DNA of 54,830 bases from an uncultured Dechloromonas sp. (GCF_945957265.1 NZ_CAMFKO010000028.1:1-54830), one strand, 5' to 3'; positions 43,371 through 53,032 are shown, counted from the first letter of the stretch. Notes: generated by a model from the letters alone, not told the origin. Made by a program: numbers and translations.

Positions 43371-44070
43371 CTTTCAGGCCGAGGGCCGACCAGTGGCCGG
43401 TGACCAGCACCGCGTCGGCGTGCCGGCGATGGGGCAGGTCGAACCACGGCAGATGGTTTTCCGGCGCGTTGCTCAGCTTGCCTTTGGCCTTGAATTCCAT
43501 GACCCCGTCCGGGGTACAGAAACGCATGCGGGTCATGGCATTGACGATGACGCGCAGGCGGGGCCAGCCGGTCAGCTCGTCCGACCAGCCGGCCGGTTCG
43601 CTGCCCCACAGGTTCATGACGAACTCGCGGAAATCCGGTCCCTGCAGGGCGGTTTCCACTTCCCGGGCCAGTTCGCGGGCACGGGCGGCCGTCCATTGCG
43701 GCAGCAGGCCGGCATGGACCAGGCAATACGCGCCCTCGGTGTGGCAGAGGGGTTGGTGGCGCAGCCAGTCGAGCAGTTCGGCGCAGTCCGGGGCGTCGAA
43801 AATGTCCTGCAGCGTGTCGTCCTTGCCGCGGAACTTGGCGCCGCCTTCGGCGACCATCAGCAGATACAGGTCGTGGTTGCCGAGAACCGTCGTTGCCGCC
43901 GGGCCGAGCGACTTGATCAGGCGCAGCGTCTCCAGCGACTTGGGGCCGCGGTTGACCAGGTCGCCGACCAGCCACAGCCGGTCGTGGGCCGGGTCGAAGT
44001 CGCACAGCGCCAGCAGGCGCTGCAGCGAGTCGTAACAACCCTGGATGTCGCCGATGGCGTAGGTAGACAT
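43240..44070 (-). CDS. apaH: Diadenosine tetraphosphatase ApaH
   Basis: A 276-aa metallophosphatase that splits Ap4A symmetrically into two ADP. Motifs: AIGDIQGCYDSL, LWLVGDLVNRGP and TTVLGNHDLYLL, with HAGLLPQW and GHWSALGL. The 3' 131 bp overlap the convergent acyltransferase gene. The gene lies 30 bp downstream of glmS on the same strand; the gap contains the palindrome GTCGCTAGCGAC. Confidence 0.96.
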   Translation of the reverse strand: MSTYAIGDIQGCYDSLQRLLALCDFDPAHDRLWLVGDLVNRGPKSLETLRLIKSLGPAATTVLGNHDLYLLMVAEGGAKFRGKDDTLQDIFDAPDCAELLDWLRHQPLCHTEGAYCLVHAGLLPQWTAARARELAREVETALQGPDFREFVMNLWGSEPAGWSDELTGWPRLRVIVNAMTRMRFCTPDGVMEFKAKGKLSNAPENHLPWFDLPHRRHADAVLVTGHWSALGLKVTPNLLALDSGCLWGGHLTAVRLEDRRIFQVDCSPSEALPLKR

Positions 44071-44100
44071 TTGTAGTCGCCAGTTGTTGTCGCTAGCGAC

Positions 44101-45924
44101 TTACTCCACGGTGACCGACTTGGCCAGGTTGCGCGGCTTGTCCACGTCGGTGCCCTTGACCAGGGCGGCGTGGTAGGACAGCAGCTGCAGCGGGATGACG
44201 TGCAGGATGGGCGACAGCTCGCCGTAGTGTTCCGGCAGGCGCAGGATGTGCACCCCTTCCGATTCCGGAATTTCCGAATCGGCATCGGCGAAGACATAGA
44301 GTTCGCCGCCGCGGGCCTGGACTTCCTTGAGGTTGGACTTCAGCTTGTCGAGCAACTGGTCGTTCGGGGCGACCGAGATCACCGGCATGTCGGCATCGAC
44401 CAGGGCCAGCGGACCATGCTTCAGTTCGCCGGCCGGATAGGCCTCGGCATGGATGTAGGAGATTTCCTTGAGCTTGAGCGCGCCTTCGAGGGCGATCGGG
44501 TAGTGACGGCCGCGCCCGAGGAAGAGGGCGTGCTGCTTGTCGGCGAAGCGCTTCGACCAGGTTTCGATTTCCGGCTCCAGTTCCAGCACCTTGTTGACGG
44601 CGACCGGCAGGTGGCGCAACTGGTCGATGAAGGCGCTTTCCTGCTCTTGCGGCAGGCGGTTCTTGACCTTGGCCATGACCAGCGTGAGCAGGAACAGGGC
44701 GGCCAGCTGGGTGGTGAAGGCCTTGGTCGAGGCGACGCCGATTTCCGGGCCGGCGCGGGTGATGAAGCGCAGCGCGCATTCGCGGACGATGGCCGATTCG
44801 GGCACGTTGCAGATGGCCAGGGTCTTGGTCTGGCCGAGCGACTTGGCATGGCGCAGGGCGGCCAGCGTATCGGCCGTTTCGCCGGACTGCGAGATGGCAA
44901 CCACCAGCTGGCGCGGGTTGGCGACCGAGCTGCGGTAGCGGTATTCGCTGGCGATCTCGACGGTGCACGGCACCCCGGCAATCGCTTCCAGCCAGTAGCG
45001 GGCGGTGTAGCCGGAGTGGCTGCTGGTGCCGCAGGCGAGGATCAGTATGTGGTCGACATCGGCCATCAGGTTGCCGGCTTCGGCGCCGAAGATGCCCGGT
45101 TGGATGGTCTTGCTGCCGCCGACGATTTCCAGCGTGTTGGCCAGGGCTTCCGGCTGCTCGAAGATTTCCTTCTGCATGTAGTGCCGGTAGTTGCCGAGTT
45201 CGACCGCGGCGGCGGAGAGCTGCGAGACATGGACCGGGCGTTCGACCGGCGTGCCGTCGAGACGGGTGATGCGGACCTGATCGGCATTCAGCTCGGCGAT
45301 GTCGCCATTTTCCAGGTAGACCATGTTGCGGGTGACCTGGAGCAGCGCCGAGGCGTCGGAGGCGGCGTAGTTGCCGGTGTCGGAGACGCCGAGCAGCAGC
45401 GGCGAGCCTTCGCGGGCAACGATGATCTTGCCCGGTTGGGTGTGATCGATGACGGCGATGGCATAGGCGCCGACCAGGCGCTGGCAGGCGAGGCGAACGG
45501 CCTTGAAGAGGTCGGGTTCGCTCTTTAGCGTGGCCTGGATCAGGTGGGCGATGCTCTCGGTGTCGGTGTCGGAGGTGAACACGTAGCCTTGCGCGCTCAG
45601 CTCGCCGCGCAGGCTTTCGTAGTTCTCGATGATGCCGTTGTGCACGACGGCGATGGTGCCGGAAACGTGCGGGTGGGCATTGCGTTCGCAGGGCACGCCG
45701 TGCGTCGCCCAGCGGGTATGGGCGATGCCGGTAACCGACTGGGTGGCGGCCGAGGCGGCTTCCAGCTCGGCGACGCGGCCGACCGAGCGGACGCGCTCGA
45801 TGCCGTTGCCGGCGATGACGGCCAGGCCGGCCGAGTCATAGCCGCGATATTCGAGTTTCTTCAGGCCCTCGACGAGGACGGGGACGATGTTGCTGCCGGC
45901 TGCTGCCGCGACGATGCCGCACAT
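44101..45924 (-). CDS. glmS: Glutamine-fructose-6-phosphate aminotransferase
   Basis: A 607-aa enzyme making glucosamine-6-phosphate for peptidoglycan and LPS. The N-terminal glutaminase begins MCGIVAAAA with catalytic Cys2; [10 protein letters not shown] and [12 protein letters not shown] follow. Two SIS isomerase domains ([50 protein letters not shown]) and the terminal KSVTVE complete it. No glmS ribozyme was seen upstream. Confidence 0.97.
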   Translation of the reverse strand: MCGIVAAAAGSNIVPVLVEGLKKLEYRGYDSAGLAVIAGNGIERVRSVGRVAELEAASAATQSVTGIAHTRWATHGVPCERNAHPHVSGTIAVVHNGIIENYESLRGELSAQGYVFTSDTDTESIAHLIQATLKSEPDLFKAVRLACQRLVGAYAIAVIDHTQPGKIIVAREGSPLLLGVSDTGNYAASDASALLQVTRNMVYLENGDIAELNADQVRITRLDGTPVERPVHVSQLSAAAVELGNYRHYMQKEIFEQPEALANTLEIVGGSKTIQPGIFGAEAGNLMADVDHILILACGTSSHSGYTARYWLEAIAGVPCTVEIASEYRYRSSVANPRQLVVAISQSGETADTLAALRHAKSLGQTKTLAICNVPESAIVRECALRFITRAGPEIGVASTKAFTTQLAALFLLTLVMAKVKNRLPQEQESAFIDQLRHLPVAVNKVLELEPEIETWSKRFADKQHALFLGRGRHYPIALEGALKLKEISYIHAEAYPAGELKHGPLALVDADMPVISVAPNDQLLDKLKSNLKEVQARGGELYVFADADSEIPESEGVHILRLPEHYGELSPILHVIPLQLLSYHAALVKGTDVDKPRNLAKSVTVE

Positions 45925-45933
45925 AGCTGTTCC

Positions 45934-46941
45934 TTAAACCTTGTAGTAATCGCGATACCAGGCGATGAAGCGGCCGACGCCTTCCTGGACGGTGGTGCCC
46001 GGCACGAAGCCGACCCAGTCGTTGAGCTGGTCGGTGTTGGCGTAGGTCGCCGGGACGTCGCCATCCTGCAGCGGCAGCAGGCGCTTCTCGGCCTTCTGGC
46101 CGAGGGCTTCCTCGATGGCGCCGATGAAGTCGAGCAACTGCACCGGGTTGTTGTTACCTATGTTGAACACGCGGTAGGGCACGTTGCTGGTTGCCGGGTC
46201 GGCGGCAATCGGGTCGTAGTCCGGGTTGGCGGCGGCATTGCGGTCGAGGACGCGGATCACGCCTTCGACGATGTCGTCTACGTAGGTGAAGTCGCGCTTC
46301 ATGTTGCCGTGGTTGAAGACGTCGATCGGCCGGCCTTCGAGGATGGCCTTGGTGAACAGGAAGAGCGCCATGTCCGGGCGGCCCCACGGGCCATACACCG
46401 TGAAGAAGCGCAGGCCGGTGGTCGGCAGGCCGTAGAGATGGCTGTAGGTATGGGCCATCAGCTCGTTAGCCTTCTTGGTCGCGGCGTACAGGCTGACCGG
46501 GTGGTCGACGCTGTCGTGCTCGGAGAACGGCATCTTGGTGTTGCCGCCATAGACGCTGGAGCTGGAGGCGTAGACCAGGTGCTGGACCTGGTTGTGGCGG
46601 CAGCCTTCGAGGACGTTGATGAAGCCGACCAGGTTGCTGTCGACGTAGGCATGCGGGTTCTGGATCGAGTAGCGGACGCCGGCCTGGGCGGCGAGGTGGA
46701 TGACCTTGTCGAACTTTTCCTCGGCGAACAGCTTTTCCATGCCGGCGCGGTCGCCGACGTCGAGCTTGACGAAGCGGAAGCCGGGCAGGGCGGTCAGGCG
46801 CTTGAGGCGGTTTTCCTTCAGCGAGACCTCGTAGTAGTCGTTCAGGTTGTCGAGGCCGACGACTTCGTCGCCGCGCGCCAGCAGGCGCAGGGAAGTGGTC
46901 ATGCCGATGAAGCCGGCGGCGCCGGTGACGAGAATTTTCAC
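45934..46941 (-). CDS. NAD-dependent nucleotide-sugar epimerase (UDP-glucuronate 4-epimerase type)
   Basis: A 335-aa short-chain dehydrogenase/epimerase. The NAD site is [17 protein letters not shown]; the catalytic triad region is SSSSVYGGN with [34 protein letters not shown] and the overall length match bacterial UDP-glucuronate 4-epimerases, which serve surface polysaccharides. It lies between glmS and an LPS glycosyltransferase on the minus strand. Confidence 0.88.
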   Translation of the reverse strand: MKILVTGAAGFIGMTTSLRLLARGDEVVGLDNLNDYYEVSLKENRLKRLTALPGFRFVKLDVGDRAGMEKLFAEEKFDKVIHLAAQAGVRYSIQNPHAYVDSNLVGFINVLEGCRHNQVQHLVYASSSSVYGGNTKMPFSEHDSVDHPVSLYAATKKANELMAHTYSHLYGLPTTGLRFFTVYGPWGRPDMALFLFTKAILEGRPIDVFNHGNMKRDFTYVDDIVEGVIRVLDRNAAANPDYDPIAADPATSNVPYRVFNIGNNNPVQLLDFIGAIEEALGQKAEKRLLPLQDGDVPATYANTDQLNDWVGFVPGTTVQEGVGRFIAWYRDYYKV

Positions 46942-46972
46942 GAAATTACCTCGAGGAAATGATCATGTGATT

Positions 46973-47743
46973 TTACCGCAGTGCAGCATCGGATTTCTGT
47001 CGTTCAAGCATCTTGGCATATTTGAAGAAGCTGTTCGAGCAGCCGATGGCGATGTGGATCAGCCCGGGCAGGCCGTCGCGGAAGCCCTGGCGGATCAGGT
47101 AGAACTTGATGAAGCGGACGATGGGGCTGAAGGCGAGGCGCCCGAAGCTCGCCCGTTTGCCGGCTTGCAGGGCCATGTCGGCGGCCAGCGAGGTGTAGCG
47201 GTTCTGCTTGGTCAGGTAGGCGGCCAGCGTTTCCGCCGAGTCGTGCAGCAGATCGCCCCGCAGGGTGCCGACGGCGGCCGCGGTGACCACTTTCTCGTGC
47301 ACCGCGTCGTCGGACCAGCGCGCCCGGCGGCGGTCGAACAGGCGCAGCGACCAGTCCGGATAGCCCTCGCCGTGCTTCAGGTAGCGGCCGAGAAAGCGGT
47401 TGCAGCGGGGGAAGCGGTAGGCGCCGGCGTCCGGTTTCTGCAGGGCCTGCTCGATGGCGGCCTGCAGCTCGGGCGAAACGCGTTCGTCGGCGTCCAGGCA
47501 GAGCACCCAGTCGTGTTTCGCCGATTCGACGGCGAACTGTTTCTGGGGGCCGAAGCCCAGCCAGGGCTGGGCAATGACCCGGGCGCCGTAACGTTCGGCC
47601 AGCGCCTGCGTGCCGTCCGTGCTGCCGGAATCGACGACCACGATGTCGTCGGCAAAGCGCGCGCTTTTCAGGCAGTCCTCCAGTTGGGAGACGGCATTGA
47701 GCGTGATGATCGCAACGGAAAGCGGCTGACGCGTGGCTGGCAT
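46973..47743 (-). CDS. Family 2 glycosyltransferase, WaaE/KdtX-like
   Basis: A 256-aa inverting glycosyltransferase. Opening LSVAIITLNAVSQLEDCL, nucleotide-sugar motif DDIVVVDSGSTDGTQALAE, and DXD-type LCLDADERVSPEL are clear. Similar proteins add glucose to the LPS inner core. It is divergent from waaC (39-bp gap; TATAAT at 47745-47750 suits a rightward -10 box). Confidence 0.88.
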   Translation of the reverse strand: MPATRQPLSVAIITLNAVSQLEDCLKSARFADDIVVVDSGSTDGTQALAERYGARVIAQPWLGFGPQKQFAVESAKHDWVLCLDADERVSPELQAAIEQALQKPDAGAYRFPRCNRFLGRYLKHGEGYPDWSLRLFDRRRARWSDDAVHEKVVTAAAVGTLRGDLLHDSAETLAAYLTKQNRYTSLAADMALQAGKRASFGRLAFSPIVRFIKFYLIRQGFRDGLPGLIHIAIGCSNSFFKYAKMLERQKSDAALR

Positions 47744-47782
47744 TTATAATTGCGGCTTCGAAAGCCGTGATTTTATCCGCCG

Positions 47783-48736
47783 ATGCGCATCTTGATCGTG
47801 AAAACTTCCTCGCTCGGCGATGTCATCCACAATCTGCCGGTGATCAGCGATATCCGTCGGCATTTTCCGCAGGCGCAGATCGACTGGTGCGTGGAGGATG
47901 GCTTTTCGGCGATTCCGCGCCTGCATCCGGCGGTCGGCCAGATCATTCCCGTCGCCGTTCGCCGGTGGCGCAAGAAACTGTTCCAGGCCGCGACCTGGAA
48001 GGAAATGGCCGAGTTCCGCCGGCGCCTTGCGAGTGCGAGCTACGACGCGGTCGTCGACACCCAGGGCTTGTTGAAAAGCGCCCTGATCGCCAGCCGGGCC
48101 AAGGGGCCGCGCCTCGGCTATGCCGCCGATTCAGCCCGCGAGCCGGCGGCGGCCCGCTGGTACGACCGGCATTTCCATGTCTCCCGCGACCTGCATGCGG
48201 TCGTCCGCAATCGCCGCCTGGCGGCTGCGGCGCTCGGCTACCAGGCCGAGGGCGAGCCGGATTACGGCATCGAGACGCCGCCGGCCAGCTTTCCCTGGCT
48301 GTCGCATCGCCCCTACGTCGTCTTCCTGACGGCGACCAGCCGCGACGACAAACTGTGGCCGGAAGCCAACTGGCTGGCCCTCGGCCGGGCACTCAACAGC
48401 CTCGGATTCAGCGCCATCCTGCCCGGCGGCAGCGCGCCCGAGCGCGAGCGGGCGGCGCGTCTGGCAGCCGCCATTCCGGGCGCGCTGGCGGCGCCGCCGA
48501 TGAGCATTCCCGAACTGGCCTCGCTGTTGTCCGGCGCCCGTGCGGCGGTCGGGGTCGATACCGGGCTGACGCATCTGGCCGTCGCCCTGAAAATACCCAC
48601 CGTGGCGATATACACCGCCACCGATCCCGGCCTGACCGGCGTCCTGGGGGCGGGGTTCCACCGCAATCTCGGGGGCAGGGCGCAGACGCCTTCTCCCGAT
48701 GCGGTGCTCGGCGAGTTGCAGACGGTGCTCGCCTGA
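47783..48736 (+). CDS. waaC: LPS heptosyltransferase I
   Basis: A 317-aa GT9 enzyme that adds the first heptose to Kdo2-lipid A. The N-terminal motif MRILIVKTSSLGDVIHNLPV and the C-terminal donor-binding part (AVGVDTGLTHLAVALKIPTVAIYTATDP) are diagnostic. Its stop overlaps the waaA ATG (TGATG). Confidence 0.94.
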   Translation: MRILIVKTSSLGDVIHNLPVISDIRRHFPQAQIDWCVEDGFSAIPRLHPAVGQIIPVAVRRWRKKLFQAATWKEMAEFRRRLASASYDAVVDTQGLLKSALIASRAKGPRLGYAADSAREPAAARWYDRHFHVSRDLHAVVRNRRLAAAALGYQAEGEPDYGIETPPASFPWLSHRPYVVFLTATSRDDKLWPEANWLALGRALNSLGFSAILPGGSAPERERAARLAAAIPGALAAPPMSIPELASLLSGARAAVGVDTGLTHLAVALKIPTVAIYTATDPGLTGVLGAGFHRNLGGRAQTPSPDAVLGELQTVLA

Positions 48737-49995
48737 TGGCGCGTCTGGCCTATTCGCTGCTGCTGTACGCGATCGCGCCGCTGATCTGGCTGCGCCTGGC
48801 CTGGCGCGGCCGCAAGCAGCCGGAATACCTGCGCAACCTCGGCGAGCGCTATGGTTTCTACCCGGGGTCGGCGCCGTCGAAGCTGATCTGGGTGCATGCC
48901 GTGTCGGTCGGCGAGACGCGGGCCGCGCAGCCGCTCATCGAGGGCCTGCTGGCCCGCTGGCCCGATCACCGCATCCTGCTCACCGGCATGACGCCGACCG
49001 GGCGGGCCACCGGTCGCGAGGTCTACGGCGACCGCGTCATCCAGGCTTACCTACCCTACGACTATCCCGGCGCGGTCGGGCGTTTCTTCCGGCATTTTTC
49101 ACCGGCTTTCGGGGTCCTGATGGAAACCGAGATCTGGCCGAACCTGCTGCACGCCGCCCGGCGCGCCGGCGTGCCGGTGGTGCTCGCCAATGCCCGGCTG
49201 TCGGTGCGTTCGGCACGCGGCTACGGCCGTTTCCGGCGCCTGGTCGGGCCGGCCTTTGCGGCGCTCTCCGGGGTGGCGGCGCAGACCCGGGGGGATGCCG
49301 AGCGCCTGCTGGCGCTGGGGGTCGAGACGGCCGAGGTCAGCGGCAACCTCAAGTTCGATGTCCGTCCGCCGGCAGACAAGCTCGCGCTGGGCCGGCAGTG
49401 GCGGCAGGCGATCGGCTCGCGTCCGGTGTGGCTGGCGGCAAGCACCCGCGAGGGCGAGGAGCTGCTGATCCTCGAGGCATGGCGTCGCGCCGCCGTTTCC
49501 GGTGCCTTGCTGGTGCTGGTGCCGCGCCATCCGCAGCGCTTCGACGAGGTGGCTGCGCTGTTGCGCCAACAGGGCCTGCCGGCGGTGCGCCGCAGCGCGG
49601 GCTTGCCGGCTACCGATACGGCGGTCTGGCTGGGCGACAGCATGGGGGAGATGGCCGCCTATTACAGCCTGGCCGACCTTGCCTTCATCGGCGGCAGCCT
49701 CCTGCCGCTGGGCGGGCAGAACCTGATCGAGGCGGCGGCTTGCGGATGCCCCGTGCTGGTCGGGCCGCATACCTTCAATTTCCTGCAGGCCACCGAGGAT
49801 GCCATCGCCGCGGGGGCGGCGCAGCGTGTCGGCGATGCCGGCGAACTGGGGGAGCGTGTCGCCGACCTGTTGCGGGATGCCGGGCGCCTGGCCTCCATGC
49901 GCCTGGCCGCGGCCGGGTTCGCCAGCGCCCATCAGGGCGCGGCGGAACGCATGCTGGACCTTATCGGGCGGTGGACGGGTCGAGCAGCGCGTTGA
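48736..49995 (+). CDS. waaA: Kdo transferase WaaA
   Basis: A 419-aa GT30 enzyme that transfers Kdo to lipid A precursor. An N-terminal membrane anchor (AYSLLLYAIAPLIWLRLAW) is followed by WVHAVSVGETRAAQPLI, METEIWPNLL and FIGGSLLPLGGQNLIEAAACG. ATG 48736 overlaps the waaC stop; the longer open frame upstream is a waaC shadow. The 3' end overlaps the convergent tolC-like gene by 35 bp. Confidence 0.95.
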   Translation: MARLAYSLLLYAIAPLIWLRLAWRGRKQPEYLRNLGERYGFYPGSAPSKLIWVHAVSVGETRAAQPLIEGLLARWPDHRILLTGMTPTGRATGREVYGDRVIQAYLPYDYPGAVGRFFRHFSPAFGVLMETEIWPNLLHAARRAGVPVVLANARLSVRSARGYGRFRRLVGPAFAALSGVAAQTRGDAERLLALGVETAEVSGNLKFDVRPPADKLALGRQWRQAIGSRPVWLAASTREGEELLILEAWRRAAVSGALLVLVPRHPQRFDEVAALLRQQGLPAVRRSAGLPATDTAVWLGDSMGEMAAYYSLADLAFIGGSLLPLGGQNLIEAAACGCPVLVGPHTFNFLQATEDAIAAGAAQRVGDAGELGERVADLLRDAGRLASMRLAAAGFASAHQGAAERMLDLIGRWTGRAAR

Positions 49996-51286
49996 TCTGG
50001 GCGATGTCGTCATCGCCCAGCGCGCCGGTGGTCGACTTCAGGCGCAGTTGCGCCATCAGCGTGTCGAGCGTGGCCTTGGCCAGGTCGCGGCGGGTGACGT
50101 AGACCTGGTTCTCGGCGTTCAGCACGTCGATGTTGATGCGCACGCCGACCTCGTAGCCCAGTTTGTTCGATTCCAGTGCCGACTGCGACGAAATCAGCGC
50201 CGCCTTCAGGGCCTTGACCTGGGCCAGGCCGTTGACGACGCCGAGATAGGACTGCCGGGCACCCAGGGCCGCGCCGCGCTTGGCCGCTTCCAGCGCCGAT
50301 TCGGAGGCGGCGCGGTTGGCGCTGGCTTCGCGCTGGCGGGAGGAGACGAAGCCGCCCTGGAAGAGCGGGATCGTGAGCTGGATGCCGACATTCTGGTAGT
50401 CGGTGTCGTAGGTGCCGAAGGCCGGCGTATAGCTCTTGGAGTGGCCGACGTTGGCGACCGCGTCGAGGGTCGGGTAATGTCCGGCGCGTTGCTTGTCGAC
50501 TTCGCGGGCGGCGATGCTGGCGTTGTACTGCTGAACCTGGACGTTCAGGCTGCCGGTTTCGGCGGCGTTGACCCATTCCGCCATGTTGCCCGGTTGCGGT
50601 GCCGTCAGTTCCGCCGTCTTGCGCAGCTGGGCGAGGGCGCCGGGTTCCTGGCCGACGATCGCCTGCAGGGCGCGCAGCTTGACCTCGAGATCGCTTTCGG
50701 CGGCGATTTCCTGGGCGCTGGCCAGGTCGTAGCGGGCCTGTGCCTCGTGCGTGTCGGTGATCGTCGCCGTGCCGACCTCGAAGCTCTTCTTGGCCAGTTC
50801 CAGTTGCTGCGCAATGGCCTGCTTGTTGGCCTTCACGGCCGCCAGGCTTTCCTGGGCGTAGAGCACGTCGAAGTAAGCCTGGGCGACGCGCAGGATCAGG
50901 TCCTGCCGGGCCAGGCCGAAATTGGCCTCGGCCTGTGCCACCTGCATCTTGGACTGGTCGTAGGCGATCCAGTTCTGCCAGCGGAACAAGGGCTGCGAGA
51001 GGGTGAGCTGGTAGCCGTTGGCGTTATATTTCGGCTTGGCGAAAGTCGGGCCGTTGTGCGTGGACAACTCGTTCTCGTTCCACGTCGTATTGCCCGAAAG
51101 CGAAAGGCTGGGGAGCAGGCCGGCGCGTGCCTGCGGCTGCTTTTCCTGGCCGGCGTCGAGCGTGGCGCGGGCGGCGGCGAAAGTCGGGTCGTTGCTCTGT
51201 GCGTCGCGATAGACCTGCATCAGGTCGGCGGCATGGAGCGGGGTGGCGATCAGGGGGGCGAGGAGAAGCCAGGCCGGTTTTTTCAT
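49961..51286 (-). CDS. TolC-family outer-membrane efflux protein
   Basis: A 441-aa TolC-like protein with a signal peptide (KKPAWLLLAPLIATPLHA) followed by DLMQVYRDAQSNDPTFAAARA. Two repeat halves show the TolC pattern (QPLFRWQNWIAYDQSKMQ; IPLFQGGFVSSRQREA). It is an exit duct for type I secretion or drug efflux. ATG 51286 has GAGG just upstream and gives a proper signal peptide; an upstream in-frame ATG at 51343 lies in the rhodanese gene. It ends a pcm-rhodanese-tolC minus-strand operon. Confidence 0.93.
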   Translation of the reverse strand: MKKPAWLLLAPLIATPLHAADLMQVYRDAQSNDPTFAAARATLDAGQEKQPQARAGLLPSLSLSGNTTWNENELSTHNGPTFAKPKYNANGYQLTLSQPLFRWQNWIAYDQSKMQVAQAEANFGLARQDLILRVAQAYFDVLYAQESLAAVKANKQAIAQQLELAKKSFEVGTATITDTHEAQARYDLASAQEIAAESDLEVKLRALQAIVGQEPGALAQLRKTAELTAPQPGNMAEWVNAAETGSLNVQVQQYNASIAAREVDKQRAGHYPTLDAVANVGHSKSYTPAFGTYDTDYQNVGIQLTIPLFQGGFVSSRQREASANRAASESALEAAKRGAALGARQSYLGVVNGLAQVKALKAALISSQSALESNKLGYEVGVRINIDVLNAENQVYVTRRDLAKATLDTLMAQLRLKSTTGALGDDDIAQINALLDPSTAR

Positions 51287-51293
51287 GACATCC

Positions 51294-51617
51294 TCAGTAG
51301 CGACGCATATTCGGATCGATTTCCCCCGCCCATGCATCGACACCCCCCATCAGGTTGAGCACCGAGCCGAAGCCCTTGCGTTCGAGGAACATGGCGACCT
51401 GCAGGCTGCGGCTGCCGTGGTGGCAAATCACCACGATCTCGCGGCTGGGGTCGATTTCCTCGCAACGTATCGGGACAAGATGCATCGGGATGTGCACGGA
51501 GCCCGGCAGCTGGCAGAGCTCCGTTTCCCACGGTTCGCGCACATCAAGCAGGACAGGGTCGGGCCGCTTGTCGTCGGCCAGCCATTCGGCGAGTTGTTGT
51601 ACGCGAAGCTGTTGCAT
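51294..51617 (-). CDS. Single-domain rhodanese-like protein
   Basis: A 107-aa rhodanese with active-site loop CHHGSRS (Cys in VVICHHGSRSLQVA), and the usual DVREPWE and GGVDAWA motifs. It may carry sulfur or act as a small thiosulfate:thiol sulfurtransferase. It overlaps the stop of the upstream methyltransferase gene by 1 nt and is followed by tolC after 7 nt. Confidence 0.9.
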   Translation of the reverse strand: MQQLRVQQLAEWLADDKRPDPVLLDVREPWETELCQLPGSVHIPMHLVPIRCEEIDPSREIVVICHHGSRSLQVAMFLERKGFGSVLNLMGGVDAWAGEIDPNMRRY

Positions 51618-52270
51618 CAGAAGGAGAACTGATCTTTGGCGTCAGCGCCATCGAGCGCCGGAACGACGGTCTCGAAGAGGTTGACGGTGTTGTAGGTGCC
51701 CTCGGCCGTGCAGGTGATCAGCTGGGCTTCCATCACCGGCGCTTCGCCGGTGATGACGGCGAGACGGCCGCCGACGCGCAGTTGCTTGAGCAGGGAGGGG
51801 GAGATGCTGGGAACGGAGCCGGAGACGACGATGGCATCGTAGGGGCCGCGCTGCGACCAGCCGTCGACGCCGTTGCCCACTTCGACCGACACGTTGCCGA
51901 CACCGGCGCGCGCCAGGTTTTCCTTGGCGGAGGCGGCAATTTCCGGGCGGACTTCAACCGTCACCACGTGTTCGGCGCGGGCGGCGAGCAGGGCGGCCAT
52001 GTAGCCGCTGCCGGTGCCGATTTCGAGAACCTTGTCGGTCTTCTTGATGCCGAGTTCCTGCAGCATCTTGGCTTCGATCTTCGGGGCCAGCATGGTCTGG
52101 CCGCCGCCGATCGGGATTTCCATGTCGGCGAATGCCAGGTTGCGGTAGGCGGCCGGCGCGAAGTCCTCGCGCTTGACGACGAAAAGAAGGTCGAGAACTT
52201 GCGGATCCAGAACATCCCAGGGACGGATCTGCTGTTCGATCATGTTGAAGCGCGCTTGCTCGATGTTCAT
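51617..52270 (-). CDS. Protein-L-isoaspartate O-methyltransferase-like protein
   Basis: A 217-aa SAM-dependent methyltransferase of the Pcm family, which repairs isoaspartyl residues. Motifs: RFNMIEQQIRPWDVLD, AFADMEIPIGGGQTMLAP, and the SAM site VLEIGTGSGYMAALLAARA. The start at 52270 has GGAGA six bases before it; ATG 52288 would lie further out with no clear ribosome site. Similar proteins precede tolC in many betaproteobacteria. Confidence 0.88.
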   Translation of the reverse strand: MNIEQARFNMIEQQIRPWDVLDPQVLDLLFVVKREDFAPAAYRNLAFADMEIPIGGGQTMLAPKIEAKMLQELGIKKTDKVLEIGTGSGYMAALLAARAEHVVTVEVRPEIAASAKENLARAGVGNVSVEVGNGVDGWSQRGPYDAIVVSGSVPSISPSLLKQLRVGGRLAVITGEAPVMEAQLITCTAEGTYNTVNLFETVVPALDGADAKDQFSF

Positions 52271-52289
52271 TGGGGTCTCCGCAGGCATA

Positions 52290-52309
52290 ATATTAGCACA
52301 GGCTAATAT
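52290..52309. promoter_or_regulatory. Palindrome upstream of the pcm-like operon
   Basis: ATATTAGC (52290-52297) and GCTAATAT (52302-52309) are perfect 8-bp arms with spacer ACAG, 20 bp upstream of the pcm-like start. The position between tetR and the tolC operon suggests an operator. The sequence differs from the palindrome at 52978, so a different regulator or a lower-affinity site is possible. Confidence 0.5.
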
Positions 52310-52330
52310 ATTGATTCCGACAAATCAAAA

Positions 52331-52975
52331 TTATACCTGACTCTCCTTTTCCATCCGGCACAAACCGTGCTGCAGGAGGTCCTCGTGAATCTGCAGGTAG
52401 AGCTGCGGATTGCCTTCGCTTCCCACGCAACAACTCATCGAATAGCGCCAGATCAGCAGCATCAGGATAGGCGCAATCACGACATCGATGGTCGTTTCGA
52501 CATCCATGCGCCGGAATTCGCCGCTTTCCATGCCGCGCTTCAGTGCGCTGCCGACCAGGGCGCGTCCGCGGTTGATGACATTCTCGACGTAGTAGCGGCC
52601 GAGCTCGGGGAAGTTCCGGGCCTCGGCGACCATCAGCTTGGGTATGCCGGCGAACGCCGTCAGGCCGATCTTGGTCCACCAGTTGGCGAGCAGCTTTTTC
52701 ATCAGGTCGAAGCTGCTGCCCGTGTGCTGGGCGGCGATGGCCTCGTTTTCGGCGATGACCGGAACGATGCCTTCCTGGATCACGGCCTTGAACAGGGCTT
52801 CCTTGTTTTCGTAATACAGGTAGAGGGTGCCCTTCGAGACGCCGGCGCGGGAGGCGACATCTTCCAGCCGCGTGGCGGCATAGCCTTTCTCGACGAAGAG
52901 GTCGAGGGCGGCGGCGAGCAGCTCGGAAGGACGGGCTTCCTTGCGGCGTTTGCGGGGAGCGGGGCTGGCGGACAT
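52331..52975 (-). CDS. TetR-family transcriptional regulator
   Basis: A 214-aa TetR regulator. The basic N-terminus leads into the helix-turn-helix (ALDLFVEKGYAATRLEDVASRAGVSKGTLYLYYENKEALF). The ligand domain is of unknown specificity. It lies directly upstream of the pcm-rhodanese-tolC genes on the same strand, so control of efflux is plausible. A perfect 13-bp inverted repeat sits 2 bp before its start, suggesting autoregulation. Confidence 0.92.
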   Translation of the reverse strand: MSASPAPRKRRKEARPSELLAAALDLFVEKGYAATRLEDVASRAGVSKGTLYLYYENKEALFKAVIQEGIVPVIAENEAIAAQHTGSSFDLMKKLLANWWTKIGLTAFAGIPKLMVAEARNFPELGRYYVENVINRGRALVGSALKRGMESGEFRRMDVETTIDVVIAPILMLLIWRYSMSCCVGSEGNPQLYLQIHEDLLQHGLCRMEKESQV

Positions 52976-52977
52976 GG

Positions 52978-53032
52978 GTAACTTAATGACTCTTTGGTCA
53001 TTAAGTTACCACTCCGTTTCCGCTCAGGTCAA
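52978..53032 (-). promoter_or_regulatory. tetR promoter with overlapping operator
   Basis: GTAACTTAATGAC (52978-52990) and its complement GTCATTAAGTTAC (52997-53009) are perfect 13-bp arms with a 6-bp spacer. On the minus strand a -35 TTGACC (53027-53032) and a -10 TAACTT (53003-53008) are separated by 18 bp, and the -10 lies in one arm. Repressor binding would therefore block transcription. The -35 overlaps the stop codon of the carbonic anhydrase gene. No Shine-Dalgarno lies before the tetR ATG. Confidence 0.75.

Noticed and set aside
45544..46962. Plus-strand open frame opposite glmS and the epimerase gene
   Set aside because: Antisense shadow; both minus-strand genes have full catalytic motifs.
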